Below the pieces are notes generated by a model that saw only the letters and a list, made by a program, of their open reading frames with translations, had not been told where the DNA came from and ran no database searches. 33,073 nt of DNA from positions 1 to 33,073 of IMG/VR virus record IMGVR_UViG_3300042455_002620; one strand, given 5' to 3'. Below, one piece after another: positions 1 to 7,013 of this stretch. The DNA comes from a virus. Numbering within the stretch: the stretch's first letter is position 1; each line of letters starts with the position of its first letter. The translations under genes and the position numbers were made by a program.

Positions 1-162
1 AGGGGATACGTCCCCCGAGGAAGGAAGAACTGATGGAAGACCTGACCCTGTCAGAGGTCGTCCCCTTGTGGATCACGGCGCAGAGCTACGCGCCGACGAG
101 CCGCAAGCTGCGCGAGCTGCAGGCGCGTGACTTCGTCGCCGTCGTCGGCGACGTGAAGCCCG
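1..162. repeat. Left copy of the end repeat (genome closure)
   Basis: These 162 bases recur at 32912-33073 with only two differences: G at 32 versus C at 32943, and G at 36 versus C at 32947. The repeat covers the integrase leader and its first 43 codons. The simplest reading is that the sequence is circular or circularly permuted and was written past its own start, giving a unit length of 32911 bases. A true terminal repeat is possible. The two transversions flank the ATG and change integrase codon 2 from Glu (left) to Gln (right). Confidence 0.9.
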
Positions 163-800
163 CCGAGGTCGGCATGGCCGAGGTGCTGCGCTGGTGGGCG
201 ACGCTCGAGGACCAGGCGCCGGCGACCCGGCGCTCGGCGTGGATGGCGATGCGGGGGCTGTTCCGCTGGGCGGGCCGGGCCGGGCTCACCACCCACAACC
301 CGGTCGAGCTGATCCGGGCGCCGCCGGAGCCCGACCACGCCCCCAACGCCGTGACCGTCGAGGAGCTCGGGCGGCTGTGGAGGGCGACGCCCGACGGCCC
401 GATGCGTCTCGTCGTCGCCCTCGCCGCCGGTGCCGGGCTGCGCCGGGCCGAGATCCTGGCGCTGCGGGGCACCGACATCGACCGGTCCGCCGAGCCGTGG
501 CTGCTCACCGTGCGCCGCAAGGGCGGCCGCACCCAGGTGGTGCCCGTCGAGTCGTCCTGGCTGCGCGCCGAGCTGGCGACGGTGCCCCGGACCTCGGCGC
601 CGCTCGTCGAGTACAACGCCGACTACCTGACGACGGCGGTGAAACGGCTGATGGTGTCGGTCGGCATCGAGAACCGCAGCCTGCACTCGCTGCGGCACTA
701 CTTCTGCCACGACGCTCTGCGCCGCAACCCGGTGAACCGGGTGCAGCAGCTCATGGGCCACAAGAGCCTGGCCACCACCGGCAGGTACCTGCAGCTCTAG
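33..800 (+). CDS. int: Tyrosine site-specific recombinase (phage integrase)
   Basis: This 255-residue protein is a tyrosine recombinase expected to insert the phage genome into, and help excise it from, the host chromosome. The N-terminal SAM-like core-binding domain spans about residues 1-95 and the catalytic domain about 105-255. Visible catalytic residues are Arg137 (GLRRAE), Lys163 on the beta-hairpin, His218 and Arg221 (HSLRH), His243 (GHKS) and the nucleophile Tyr252, three residues from the C-terminus. It is short and lacks an obvious extra N-terminal arm-binding domain, so it is nearer in size to XerC/D-like or simple phage integrases. The ATG at 33 follows the purine-rich leader GAGGAAGGAAG. 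It is divergent from the early operon once the ends are joined, and convergent with the late operon. No att core could be identified. Confidence 0.93.
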   Translation: MEDLTLSEVVPLWITAQSYAPTSRKLRELQARDFVAVVGDVKPAEVGMAEVLRWWATLEDQAPATRRSAWMAMRGLFRWAGRAGLTTHNPVELIRAPPEPDHAPNAVTVEELGRLWRATPDGPMRLVVALAAGAGLRRAEILALRGTDIDRSAEPWLLTVRRKGGRTQVVPVESSWLRAELATVPRTSAPLVEYNADYLTTAVKRLMVSVGIENRSLHSLRHYFCHDALRRNPVNRVQQLMGHKSLATTGRYLQL

Positions 801-833
801 TTCGCACCAACAGTCCAGAGGAAGGGACACACC

Positions 834-1130
834 ATGCGAATCACCATGACCACCGAGACGGACCCGGCCGACGTGCGCGTCGAGCTCATGCGGGCCTGCG
901 CCAGCATCGGCATCGACGAACGGGGCCGGGCCCTGTGCGCCGAGCGCATCTGGCGCGAGCTCCTGGCCGGGAACCTCGACGACTCCGACGTGGTGGCAAC
1001 GTGGGGCGCACTGTCGACCCGTGACCGGCTGCACCGTGGCCGCTCGGCCGCCCGGCTGGCCTTCGACGCCGCCTGGGCCGCCGCGGCCAACGACGGCCCT
1101 TGGTGGGTGCCCGTGCTCAAGGCGGCCTAG
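834..1130 (+). CDS. Small protein of unknown function, downstream of the integrase
   Basis: This 98-residue protein was not recognised. It starts with an ATG placed 7 bases after GAGGAAGGG, and a second in-frame ATG lies at 846. It is mildly acidic, predicted mostly helical, and ends in an alanine/tryptophan-rich stretch (DAAWAAAANDGPWWVPVL). No signal peptide, transmembrane segment or DNA-binding motif is evident. It lies 33 bases after the integrase stop on the same strand and is probably cotranscribed with it. Position alone would allow an excisionase-like or lysogeny-related role, but the sequence does not show one. A bidirectional terminator-like hairpin follows. Confidence 0.75.
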   Translation: MRITMTTETDPADVRVELMRACASIGIDERGRALCAERIWRELLAGNLDDSDVVATWGALSTRDRLHRGRSAARLAFDAAWAAAANDGPWWVPVLKAA

Positions 1131-1167
1131 CGTCGCCGCCGTCGACTCCACCTGCCGCCAGGGACGC

Positions 1168-1229
1168 GACAAAGCCCCGCCTCGACCGCCGTGCCGGGAA
1201 GGACGGCAGGCAGGAGGCGGGGCTCTGTC
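1168..1229. terminator. Strong hairpin between convergent operons
   Basis: Arms 1168-1183 and 1214-1229 pair at 15 of 16 positions, including an uninterrupted 11-base segment AGCCCCGCCTC/GAGGCGGGGCT. A smaller inner stem GCCGT/ACGGC (1188-1192, 1203-1207) sits in the loop. It lies exactly between the stop of the rightward unknown gene (1130) and the stop of the leftward holin gene (1259), where a bidirectional terminator is expected. There is no T-run on either side, as is common for terminator-like hairpins in GC-rich actinobacteria. Confidence 0.75.
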
Positions 1230-1258
1230 AGCGCTGCGGAGGGCAGGGGCAGCGCGAG

Positions 1259-1477
1259 CTAGTCGTGGCTGATGGCGCTGCCCGAGTCGGGGTCGCCCAG
1301 GCTGCGGCAGGCGAGGTTGACGCAGGCCGAGACGCCGGCGGCCACCGCGGCCACCAGGAGCGTCCTGGCACCGTCGACGCTGGTGACGCCTGCGAGGTCG
1401 GTGACGACGACGGCGAGGGCGGCCTGCACGAACGTGCGCACCACCCGCTCGGCCAGGTCCTTCTGGAACTTGGTCAT
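1259..1477 (-). CDS. Holin, r1t-like (two transmembrane segments)
   Basis: This 72-residue protein has a charged N-terminus (MTKFQKDLAERVVRTF), a first hydrophobic segment at about residues 14-32, a short polar turn (SVDGAR), a second at about 38-57, and a short polar tail with GDPDSGS. That order matches the r1t-type phage holins of Gram-positive hosts, which oligomerise in the cytoplasmic membrane to time lysis and release the endolysin. It is the last gene of the leftward operon. Its ATG overlaps the stop of the metallophosphoesterase (ATGA at 1474-1477), so translation is probably coupled. The endolysin is two genes upstream in the same operon. Confidence 0.8.
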   Translation of the reverse strand: MTKFQKDLAERVVRTFVQAALAVVVTDLAGVTSVDGARTLLVAAVAAGVSACVNLACRSLGDPDSGSAISHD

Positions 1478-2643
1478 GGTGAGACCTCGATGACGTAGTC
1501 GCGCCACCTTGCGGTGCCGCTGTTGATCGGGACGAACTCGTAGACCGGCAGGCGTTCGCCTGTCGGGTCGAAAGTGACGACGGCGCAGCCCTGGTGCCAG
1601 TCCTGAGGCCGGTTGATGCTGCGGCCGGTGCGCTGGTCGTGGCCGACGTTGACGCCGGGCACGGCGCCGTCGGTGCGGCACAGGCAGCCGGGCGACGCTG
1701 CCCACATGAGGGCCGGTCCGTGCATCGTGCGTCGTTGCTTGTAGGCGACGGCGGCCTTGTGCGTGTGGCCCTGGACGACGCAGACGCGCTCGTCGTCGAG
1801 CACCTGCGACATCTTGAGCTTGGTGCCGTGGATGCAGGCGAGGTTCGGGGCGTACCAGGCGATCCCGACCGGGTAGCCGCCGAGGTAGTTGACGCCCAGC
1901 TCGTCGAGGCGCAGCAGGTAGGGCACCGACAGAGATGGCCAGTCCTTCGGGGCGTTGGCCCGCTTCAGGCCGAAGGCCGCGGCTGCGTTGTCCAGGACGT
2001 AGTGCATGAGCCGGGCGTCGTGGTTGCCCTCGATCAGGTCGACGGGTGCGAGGGCCGACAGGGCGGCAAGCCAGTCGTGCGCCCGGTCGATGGCGGCCTG
2101 CGTCATCAGCGCCCACGACGGAAGCTTGCGGTACTTGCTGACGGCCGGCAGGTCGAGCAGGTCGCCGAGGCAGCAGATGGCGTCGGGGCGCACGGTGCGG
2201 GCGAGGGTGACGGCCACGTCGAGGGCGGCGTCGTCGTGGAACGCCTCGGGCTGCCCGGCATGGTCGAGGCTGTAGCCGATCTGCGGGTCGGGCAGCACGA
2301 GCAGGCGCTTGAGCCCGTCGGCCGCTGGCGGCACCTTGGCCACCCGGCCGCCGAACATGACCTTGGCGGGCCGTGCCTGGTCGACGACCGGCCACTCGGG
2401 CCCGGTCTCCCAGGCGGGCGTGAGGACGACCGACGCAGCGCGCAGGTCGAGGACGTGGGCCTCGCCGTCGGTGTCCTTGTAGGCGGTCTGGTACTCGCTC
2501 AGCCGGACCTTGTCGATGCGTCCGACCTCGGCCGGATCGACACCGGCGCGCTGCAGCAGCTCGGCGACGGCCTGGATGGCCTGCTCGCTCGGCGGCTGGC
2601 TGCGCCGGTCGAACTCGTCAAGGCTTGGTCGGTCGTCGCCCAC
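1474..2643 (-). CDS. Calcineurin-like metallophosphoesterase
   Basis: This 389-residue protein carries the metallophosphoesterase signature in order: D119-P-Q121 (the DxH motif with Gln for His), G160-D161, G206-N-H-D209, His272 and G292-H-T-H295. These residues bind a di-metal centre that hydrolyses phosphate esters or nucleic acid phosphodiesters; the substrate is unknown here. Residues 1-110 are an extra N-terminal region with no recognised fold. The GTG start at 2643 is chosen because GGAGG (2651-2655) lies 7 bases upstream; it overlaps the previous gene by 26 bases. It sits between the endolysin and the holin gene, an odd place for a nuclease-like enzyme. Roles in DNA processing, cell-envelope phosphoesters or nucleotide turnover are all possible. 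Confidence 0.85.
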   Translation of the reverse strand: MGDDRPSLDEFDRRSQPPSEQAIQAVAELLQRAGVDPAEVGRIDKVRLSEYQTAYKDTDGEAHVLDLRAASVVLTPAWETGPEWPVVDQARPAKVMFGGRVAKVPPAADGLKRLLVLPDPQIGYSLDHAGQPEAFHDDAALDVAVTLARTVRPDAICCLGDLLDLPAVSKYRKLPSWALMTQAAIDRAHDWLAALSALAPVDLIEGNHDARLMHYVLDNAAAAFGLKRANAPKDWPSLSVPYLLRLDELGVNYLGGYPVGIAWYAPNLACIHGTKLKMSQVLDDERVCVVQGHTHKAAVAYKQRRTMHGPALMWAASPGCLCRTDGAVPGVNVGHDQRTGRSINRPQDWHQGCAVVTFDPTGERLPVYEFVPINSGTARWRDYVIEVSP

Positions 2644-2842
2644 GGAGACGCCTCCAATGGTCCACTTTTGAGTGCGTCACTTCATCAAAACCGAGCGACT
2701 TGAGCCACGCCACGATCTGGCTGCTGGAGATGTCGCCCGACTCGTCGATCTGCTTCAGGATGTCGGCCGGCAGCGTCTCCATCCACGAGCGGTAGCCCGA
2801 CTTCGTGGGGTTGGCCTTGGCGAACTCCTCGAGCGAGCTCAA
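2618..2842 (-). CDS. Small helical, possibly DNA-binding protein
   Basis: This 74-residue protein was not recognised as a named family. The likely start is TTG at 2842, two bases after the endolysin stop; an in-frame ATG occurs at residue 21. The middle (ETLPADILKQIDESGDISSSQ followed by WLKSLGFDE) reads like helices with a turn, and the C-terminus is very basic (HWRRLRGRRPTKP). The shape is similar to a small helix-turn-helix or nucleic-acid-binding protein. It is tightly packed between the endolysin and the metallophosphoesterase, so it belongs to the lysis-end operon. Its function is open. Confidence 0.65.
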   Translation of the reverse strand: MSSLEEFAKANPTKSGYRSWMETLPADILKQIDESGDISSSQIVAWLKSLGFDEVTHSKVDHWRRLRGRRPTKP

Positions 2843-2844
2843 GG

Positions 2845-3291
2845 TCAGGCCCCGAAGAACAGGAAGTGGTCGAACCAGCGCCGCAGCTCGGGCGTGTCGG
2901 GCCGGGACGCCATGTCGATCGTCTGGCTGCAGTGGACGTGGTCGTAGTGGTTCTTCGGCCTGTAGGGCTGGGCGCCCTTGTCGCCGGTCCACCGGGTGTC
3001 GCGCCAGATCACCTCGCCGACGCCGATGGCGTCGCAGGCGTTGACCAGGCGCAGGAACAGCTCGTCGCCGGTGGCCTTGTCGGGGACCATCCAGTCGATG
3101 CCACGGCCTGCGGCGTGCGTCGACCAGGACAGCCCGCCACGGACCCGCCGGCTGTTGTAGATGCCGCCGGTCTTGACGCCACGGGGCGCCATGCGGGCGA
3201 GCACCACGTCGGACAGCGCACGGCTGCCGGGCCGTGGCCCCTGGATCGCCTTCGCCTCGGCCGCAGTCACAGGCTGGTACTTGGGTGGCAT
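2845..3291 (-). CDS. lysA: Endolysin, M15-type D-Ala-D-Ala peptidase
   Basis: This 148-residue single-domain enzyme matches the peptidase M15 (VanY-like) family. The zinc-site motif is STHAAGRGID with His59 and Asp66 as ligands, and the second motif is D117-H-V-H120 with His120 as third ligand and Asp117 as probable catalytic acid. It should cut stem-peptide or cross-bridge bonds in the host peptidoglycan late in infection. No signal peptide and no separate cell-wall-binding domain are visible, so holin-mediated export is expected. ATG at 3291 follows GAGGAGG. The stop of the upstream membrane protein lies only two bases before the ATG. Confidence 0.85.
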   Translation of the reverse strand: MPPKYQPVTAAEAKAIQGPRPGSRALSDVVLARMAPRGVKTGGIYNSRRVRGGLSWSTHAAGRGIDWMVPDKATGDELFLRLVNACDAIGVGEVIWRDTRWTGDKGAQPYRPKNHYDHVHCSQTIDMASRPDTPELRRWFDHFLFFGA

Positions 3292-3293
3292 CG

Positions 3294-3596
3294 TCAGTCC
3301 TCCTCGAGCTCTGCGCCGAGGTGCCGGTGCAGCTTCTCGGCCAGGTCGTCGTGCTTGTCGTCGAGGTTGTCGATGCGGTGGCCGAGGCCGTCGACCTTGC
3401 CGCCGAGCTCGCCGACGCTGCGCACGACCTCGCCCATGATCCGCTGCGACTCGCCGTGCTGCTCGGTGTTCTCCTTGGCCTGCTTCTCGGCGACCTTGCG
3501 GGTGCGGCTGGTCAGCACGGCCGAGACCGCGGCGGGCACCCCGGCGAGGACGCCGAAGATGCCGGCCACGACGGCGATGGTCAGGCCCTCGCTCAT
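3294..3596 (-). CDS. Membrane-anchored coiled-coil protein, holin-like
   Basis: This 100-residue protein has one N-terminal transmembrane segment (about residues 5-28, LTIAVVAGIFGVLAGVPAAV) followed by a positively charged stop (SRTRK) and a long heptad-patterned charged coiled coil (about 38-97). Such one-span coiled-coil proteins next to endolysin genes in actinophages are usually regarded as second holins, antiholins or lysis regulators. It could instead be a spanin-like or membrane-tether protein. The ATG overlaps the preceding stop (ATGA at 3593-3596), and it is followed directly by the endolysin gene. Confidence 0.7.
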   Translation of the reverse strand: MSEGLTIAVVAGIFGVLAGVPAAVSAVLTSRTRKVAEKQAKENTEQHGESQRIMGEVVRSVGELGGKVDGLGHRIDNLDDKHDDLAEKLHRHLGAELEED

Positions 3597-3889
3597 GTCG
3601 GGACGTCTCCGAGGATGGCGAGGGCCGTGGGCTTCACGTCCTCGATGGTCGCAGCGTCGACGATGGCCTGCGCGAGGAGCAGCAGCGGGTCGGGCGGCGG
3701 TGCCTGTGGCCCCGTATGGGCGGCGACGACGGCACCGAGGGCCACGTCGTCCTGGGCGCCGGGCGTGTAGACGGCGACGAGGCCCCCGACGTCGTTGCTG
3801 GAGATGACCGTCGTGTCCACGGCTCGCAGCTCGGTGACCAGGAGGCCGAAGTCGACCGGGCCCGGTGTCGGGTACAGGGTGCGGATCAT
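3593..3889 (-). CDS. Small unknown protein at the tail/lysis boundary
   Basis: This 98-residue protein was not recognised. It starts with an ATG that overlaps the tail-fibre stop (ATGA at 3886-3889) and ends overlapping the next ATG, so it is probably translated by coupling with the fibre gene. The sequence is acidic to neutral, with a proline-rich centre (TGPQAPPPDPLLLL) and no transmembrane segment or signal peptide. Its position directly after the fibre suggests a tail-tip accessory or fibre chaperone, but this rests on context only. Confidence 0.65.
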   Translation of the reverse strand: MIRTLYPTPGPVDFGLLVTELRAVDTTVISSNDVGGLVAVYTPGAQDDVALGAVVAAHTGPQAPPPDPLLLLAQAIVDAATIEDVKPTALAILGDVPT

Positions 3890-5136
3890 GCTGCCATCCT
3901 CGTGACGGTGATGGACTCCAACGTCCCGGTCTGTGTGGTCGTGCCGGTCGACGACGTGACCGTGAGGTCGAGCGCCAGCGAGCCGGAGCCGATGTTCTCG
4001 GTGGCGACGCCCGCGGCGTTAGCGACCAGCGACGTGCCGCCGCCCGTCGAGTGGGCGATGAACGTCGTGGCATTCAGGTCCGACGTCCCCTCGACCCGCA
4101 GGTACGTCTGGAACATGAACGACCTGGTGACGCCGTTGCCGACCGCACCGGCGGCCACGGCCGTGATCGTCGTCGACCCGACCTTGCAGTTGACGGTGTA
4201 GGTACGGGACGCCGTCGAGTTGTTCAGGACCGTGAACGACCCGGCGACGAGCACCAGGTCGCCGGCGGCGCAGGCCGGGATGGTGATCGTCGAGTCGAGC
4301 AGCGACGCGGGCGTCGCCGACAGTGCGACACCGGCGCCTTCGTCCTGTCCGCCGACGACCTTGGTGGCGAGCCGGGCCGACGGGACCGTACCCGCCGACA
4401 GGTCTGTTGCCGAGCCCGACGTGGCGATCGTGGCCAGGCCGGTGATGGTGCCGACGGCCTGGGTGCCGGTGTGCGTCGAGCGGTCGCGCAGCTGGGCGTC
4501 GGTGGCGTTGGCCGTGGCACCGGTGGCGACGCCGTCGAGCTTCGACTTGTCGCTGGCCGACATCGAGCCTGCGGCCGAGGTCGTCGCCGCAGGCATGTCG
4601 GCGGCGGCGATGTCTGCCCAGGCCGGGGCGCCGGTGCCGTCGATGCGCAGCACCTTGCCCTGGGCGAGGGACTGGCCAGCCCATACGGGCAGGTCGTAGC
4701 TGGAGCCCTGCCGGGTGACGATCGCCCAGCCCCAGGTGCCGCCGGCGTTGACGGACGTGAACCCGACGCCGTTGCCGCTGCGCACTAGGAACGTCGTTGA
4801 GCCGACGCCGTCGAGGAACACGTCGGTGCCTGCGCGGGTGACGGTCACGTCGGCACCGGCACCGACGAGGACGGTGCGGCCGCTGTTCGACTGGGCGTCC
4901 GGCAGGATCACGGTGGAGCCGGTCGACACCACAGTGGTCTCGTCGGTGATCGTGAACGAGCTCGCCGACGTGAACGTCGACTCGCTCCGCTGGTACTGCG
5001 GGTGGTCGTCACCGGTGGTCAGGCCGGTCAGGTCGCCGTGGGCCGTGACACCGCCGCCGCCGCTGCTGCCGCCCGAGACGGCGTTGACGACGATCTTGAC
5101 GGCGGCCTTCGATGCGACCTCGATGGCGGCGGTCAT
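3886..5136 (-). CDS. Tail fibre / receptor-binding protein
   Basis: This 416-residue protein has classic phage fibre repeats: HGDLTGLTTGDDHPQY at residues 33-48, the SASDKSKLDGVATGATAN motif at about 193-210, and THTGTQ at about 221-226. The rest is rich in Thr, Ser, Gly and Ala with beta-repeat character. It is expected to form a trimeric fibre at the tail tip that contacts the host surface. The C-terminal ~150 residues look like a separate beta-sandwich head, which may carry the receptor-binding site. The start is the ATG at 5136, overlapping the stop of the upstream gene (ATGA). Longer same-frame extension upstream would be antisense-like low-complexity sequence and is rejected. Confidence 0.85.
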   Translation of the reverse strand: MTAAIEVASKAAVKIVVNAVSGGSSGGGGVTAHGDLTGLTTGDDHPQYQRSESTFTSASSFTITDETTVVSTGSTVILPDAQSNSGRTVLVGAGADVTVTRAGTDVFLDGVGSTTFLVRSGNGVGFTSVNAGGTWGWAIVTRQGSSYDLPVWAGQSLAQGKVLRIDGTGAPAWADIAAADMPAATTSAAGSMSASDKSKLDGVATGATANATDAQLRDRSTHTGTQAVGTITGLATIATSGSATDLSAGTVPSARLATKVVGGQDEGAGVALSATPASLLDSTITIPACAAGDLVLVAGSFTVLNNSTASRTYTVNCKVGSTTITAVAAGAVGNGVTRSFMFQTYLRVEGTSDLNATTFIAHSTGGGTSLVANAAGVATENIGSGSLALDLTVTSSTGTTTQTGTLESITVTRMAA

Positions 5137-5483
5137 CGGACGATCCTGGGCTGCGGGACGACACGGCCCTGCACGAACGTGACGACGGTGCCCGACTTGG
5201 TGCCCTGGATCGCGTAGACGAGCGTGTCGCCACCGGTCCAGTCGTCGGTGGTGGTCGCTGCGACCTTGGCGCTGAGGGCCAGCACCGTCGACGTCGACGA
5301 GTCGGTGAAGGTGAACGTGCCGACGGTGGACGCTGCGTCGGCGGTGGCCCGCACCTGCCCGGTCCACGTCCAGCCTGTCCAGGTGTAGTCGGTCGACGTC
5401 GAGCTGATCGCCAGCTCGAGGGTGTCGCCGACCGGGCCGACTACGTCGACCTCGGTGCCGTTGGGGATGCTCTTCCAGCTCAT
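5133..5483 (-). CDS. Minor tail protein, fibre-associated
   Basis: This 116-residue beta-rich protein is rich in Thr, Ser, Val and Trp (YTWTGWTWTG) and has no catalytic motifs. The ATG at 5483 follows AGGAGGG. It sits between two tail-tip genes and its stop overlaps the fibre start. Size and composition resemble small baseplate or upper-fibre domains of siphoviruses, which are typically immunoglobulin-like beta sandwiches. The exact family is not recognised. Placement in the tail module is supported by gene order rather than by sequence. Confidence 0.7.
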   Translation of the reverse strand: MSWKSIPNGTEVDVVGPVGDTLELAISSTSTDYTWTGWTWTGQVRATADAASTVGTFTFTDSSTSTVLALSAKVAATTTDDWTGGDTLVYAIQGTKSGTVVTFVQGRVVPQPRIVR

Positions 5484-5500
5484 CGGGTGCCCTCCTGGGG

Positions 5501-6193
5501 TTAGTACTTGATCTGGCCGACCGACCAGCCGGAAGTAGGTGGATTGCCGAGTCCCCATACCTTGCAAAGCCATGGCCTTAGAAAGCCTGATTGGACTGTC
5601 GGGGACGTATAAGTCGTTGCCGATCCGGTGATGTCAAACCAAAGACCAGCCGGAGTGGTGGCCAGCACCGATTGCCTCGTCCAACCTTGGCTGTTTGTAA
5701 CGGTAAGCGTGCCAGAGACCGCAGCGGTGAAACTGATGTTGATCGCAGTGACGCCGCCGCTCAGGACAACAAAATTTGGCCCGGTAAAAGTCGATGATGC
5801 GGCGGCGGTTGCGTCGACCGGAGTGCCTGCCAGAGCGGCCGTGCCGCTACCCCTGTACGAAAAAATCTGTCCCAACAACCTGAACGAGCCCGTAACTGAG
5901 GTGCTGACGCTGATGCTTGTGCCTGTCCCGTCGTGCACCCACCAGAATGCTTGGAGCGTTCCGATAGGGCGCGACGACGCAGGATCGTTGATGTCGACCG
6001 TAAGTCGTGCACCGATTTCCTCCGGCTCAAAGGCAGAGTCAGGGGTAAATGTTGCGGCGGTTCCACTCATGCTGCGGCACACGAGGAAGAACACGTCACC
6101 TACTTGCGGAGACGGTGGAAAACTTACCGAAAACGTCGTTGAAGTTTCTGTAGAAGCCTGACTTCCGATGTTCTGGAGGCTGAACGCAGCCAC
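5501..6193 (-). CDS. Tail-tip beta protein with unusually AT-rich coding sequence
   Basis: This 230-residue protein is Ser/Thr/Gly-rich and beta-rich (FSVSFPPSPQVGDVFFLV at about 22-39; STFTGPNFVVLSGGVTAINI later). It resembles jelly-roll or carbohydrate-contact modules of tail tips, but no named family was recognised. GTG at 6193 is the start, one base after the previous stop. The base composition is clearly lower in GC than both neighbours, with A- and T-ending codons and runs such as GAAAAAAT. That suggests recent transfer from another genome. Candidate host-range determinant by position and composition. Confidence 0.75.
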   Translation of the reverse strand: MAAFSLQNIGSQASTETSTTFSVSFPPSPQVGDVFFLVCRSMSGTAATFTPDSAFEPEEIGARLTVDINDPASSRPIGTLQAFWWVHDGTGTSISVSTSVTGSFRLLGQIFSYRGSGTAALAGTPVDATAAASSTFTGPNFVVLSGGVTAINISFTAAVSGTLTVTNSQGWTRQSVLATTPAGLWFDITGSATTYTSPTVQSGFLRPWLCKVWGLGNPPTSGWSVGQIKY

Positions 6194-6194
6194 G

Positions 6195-7007
6195 TCAGTA
6201 CCCCGGTCCGCCGACCATCTGGACGTTCAGGTTTGCCGCCCCGGTGCCCGCAGCGGTCGTCTCGACGGTCAGCCAGTCGAACGCCGTGAGCGACAGGTCC
6301 ACCGGCAGCGCCGTGTTGTGGTAGATGCCCGAGGTCAGCGACAGCGTCACGACCGTCGACCCGTTCTTCTTGACGACCACCGTCGTCGTCGACGAGCCCG
6401 GCGTGTCAAGCGTCGCGTCGACCTGGGTGATGCGCACCGTCTTGTCAGGCGACCAGCGCGGCGACGCCTCGACCGCCACGGTGGCCTGGCTGAAGTTGGA
6501 CGGCGTGACGACCTCGACCTTGCCCGACAGGACCTGGGTGTCAAGGGGCCGGACGAGCTGCGCCTTCGGGGAGCGGCCGGCAAGGGTGCCGTCGCCGACA
6601 CGTTTCAGCCACAGCTTGGTGCGGTCCGCAAAGGCGTCGGCCTTGGTGTCAAGCTCGGGGACGAACGTGGCGAAGCCTTCGTCGTCGATGCCGGCGGTGA
6701 TGCTGACGACCCGGTACGTCGTCGGCGACGCGCTCAGGTCCGGGGCGGTCACTGCGTCACGGACGAACACGCCCTTGTAGGGGCAGTCGGCGTCGGTGAG
6801 CGGCTCGATGGCGATCGTGACGGTGCGTTGCAGCTCGGCGTACAGGTCAAGGGTCTTCTCGCCAGACTGCTGCGCCGAGTCGGCCTCCTCGAGCGAGGAC
6901 AACGACAGGAACGACTCTTTGCGGCCGTAGCTGCTGATCGACGTGGCGTCGGTGGCCGACTTGTAGCCCTTGGCGTAGCGGACCAGGACGGCGTTGAGGA
7001 TCGTCAC
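6195..7007 (-). CDS. Downstream half of an amber-split tail protein
   Basis: This open frame of 270 residues begins with GTG two codons after the TAG of the upstream tail gene and in exactly the same frame (TAG GCC GTG). Its N-terminus (NAVLVRYAKGYKS, then TSISSYGRKESF) reads like the continuation of the upstream tail-hub domain, whose relatives have a similar segment after the N-L-T-E-L stretch. It may be made by stop-codon readthrough, by reinitiation at this GTG (AGAAGG lies about 9-10 bases upstream, inside the previous gene), or both. The C-terminal ~100 residues are beta-rich and look like a separate tail-tip domain (about 170-270). The intact upstream half and the high-quality coding sequence argue against simple decay. 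Confidence 0.75.
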   Translation of the reverse strand: MTILNAVLVRYAKGYKSATDATSISSYGRKESFLSLSSLEEADSAQQSGEKTLDLYAELQRTVTIAIEPLTDADCPYKGVFVRDAVTAPDLSASPTTYRVVSITAGIDDEGFATFVPELDTKADAFADRTKLWLKRVGDGTLAGRSPKAQLVRPLDTQVLSGKVEVVTPSNFSQATVAVEASPRWSPDKTVRITQVDATLDTPGSSTTTVVVKKNGSTVVTLSLTSGIYHNTALPVDLSLTAFDWLTVETTAAGTGAANLNVQMVGGPGY

Positions 7008-7010
7008 GGC

Positions 7011-7013
7011 CTA
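7011..7013 (-). other. In-frame amber codon, candidate readthrough site
   Basis: The codons read GAG AAG GGC TAG GCC GTG ACG. The open frame on both sides of TAG is the same one (7011-8249 and 6195-7007), with only one sense codon between TAG and the next usable GTG. TAG is used as a normal stop by several other genes here (for example at 800, 1130, 11813 and 21017), so genome-wide amber recoding is unlikely. A local readthrough signal, reinitiation, a sequencing error or a real split are the options. Confidence 0.6.

Noticed and set aside
1-162. Diversity-generating or inversion system behind the two end differences
   Set aside because: No reverse transcriptase, no template repeat with adenine-specific changes and no invertible repeats; only two G-to-C differences exist.
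3886-5367. Longer tail-fibre start upstream of 5136
   Set aside because: The extension lies over the neighbouring 116-residue gene and has low-complexity His/Arg/Gly composition; the ATGA overlap at 5133-5136 fits the operon pattern.
7011-7013. Genome-wide recoding of TAG
   Set aside because: TAG ends several other intact genes (33-800, 834-1130, 1259-1477, terminase, chaperone GT), so it is a normal stop here.
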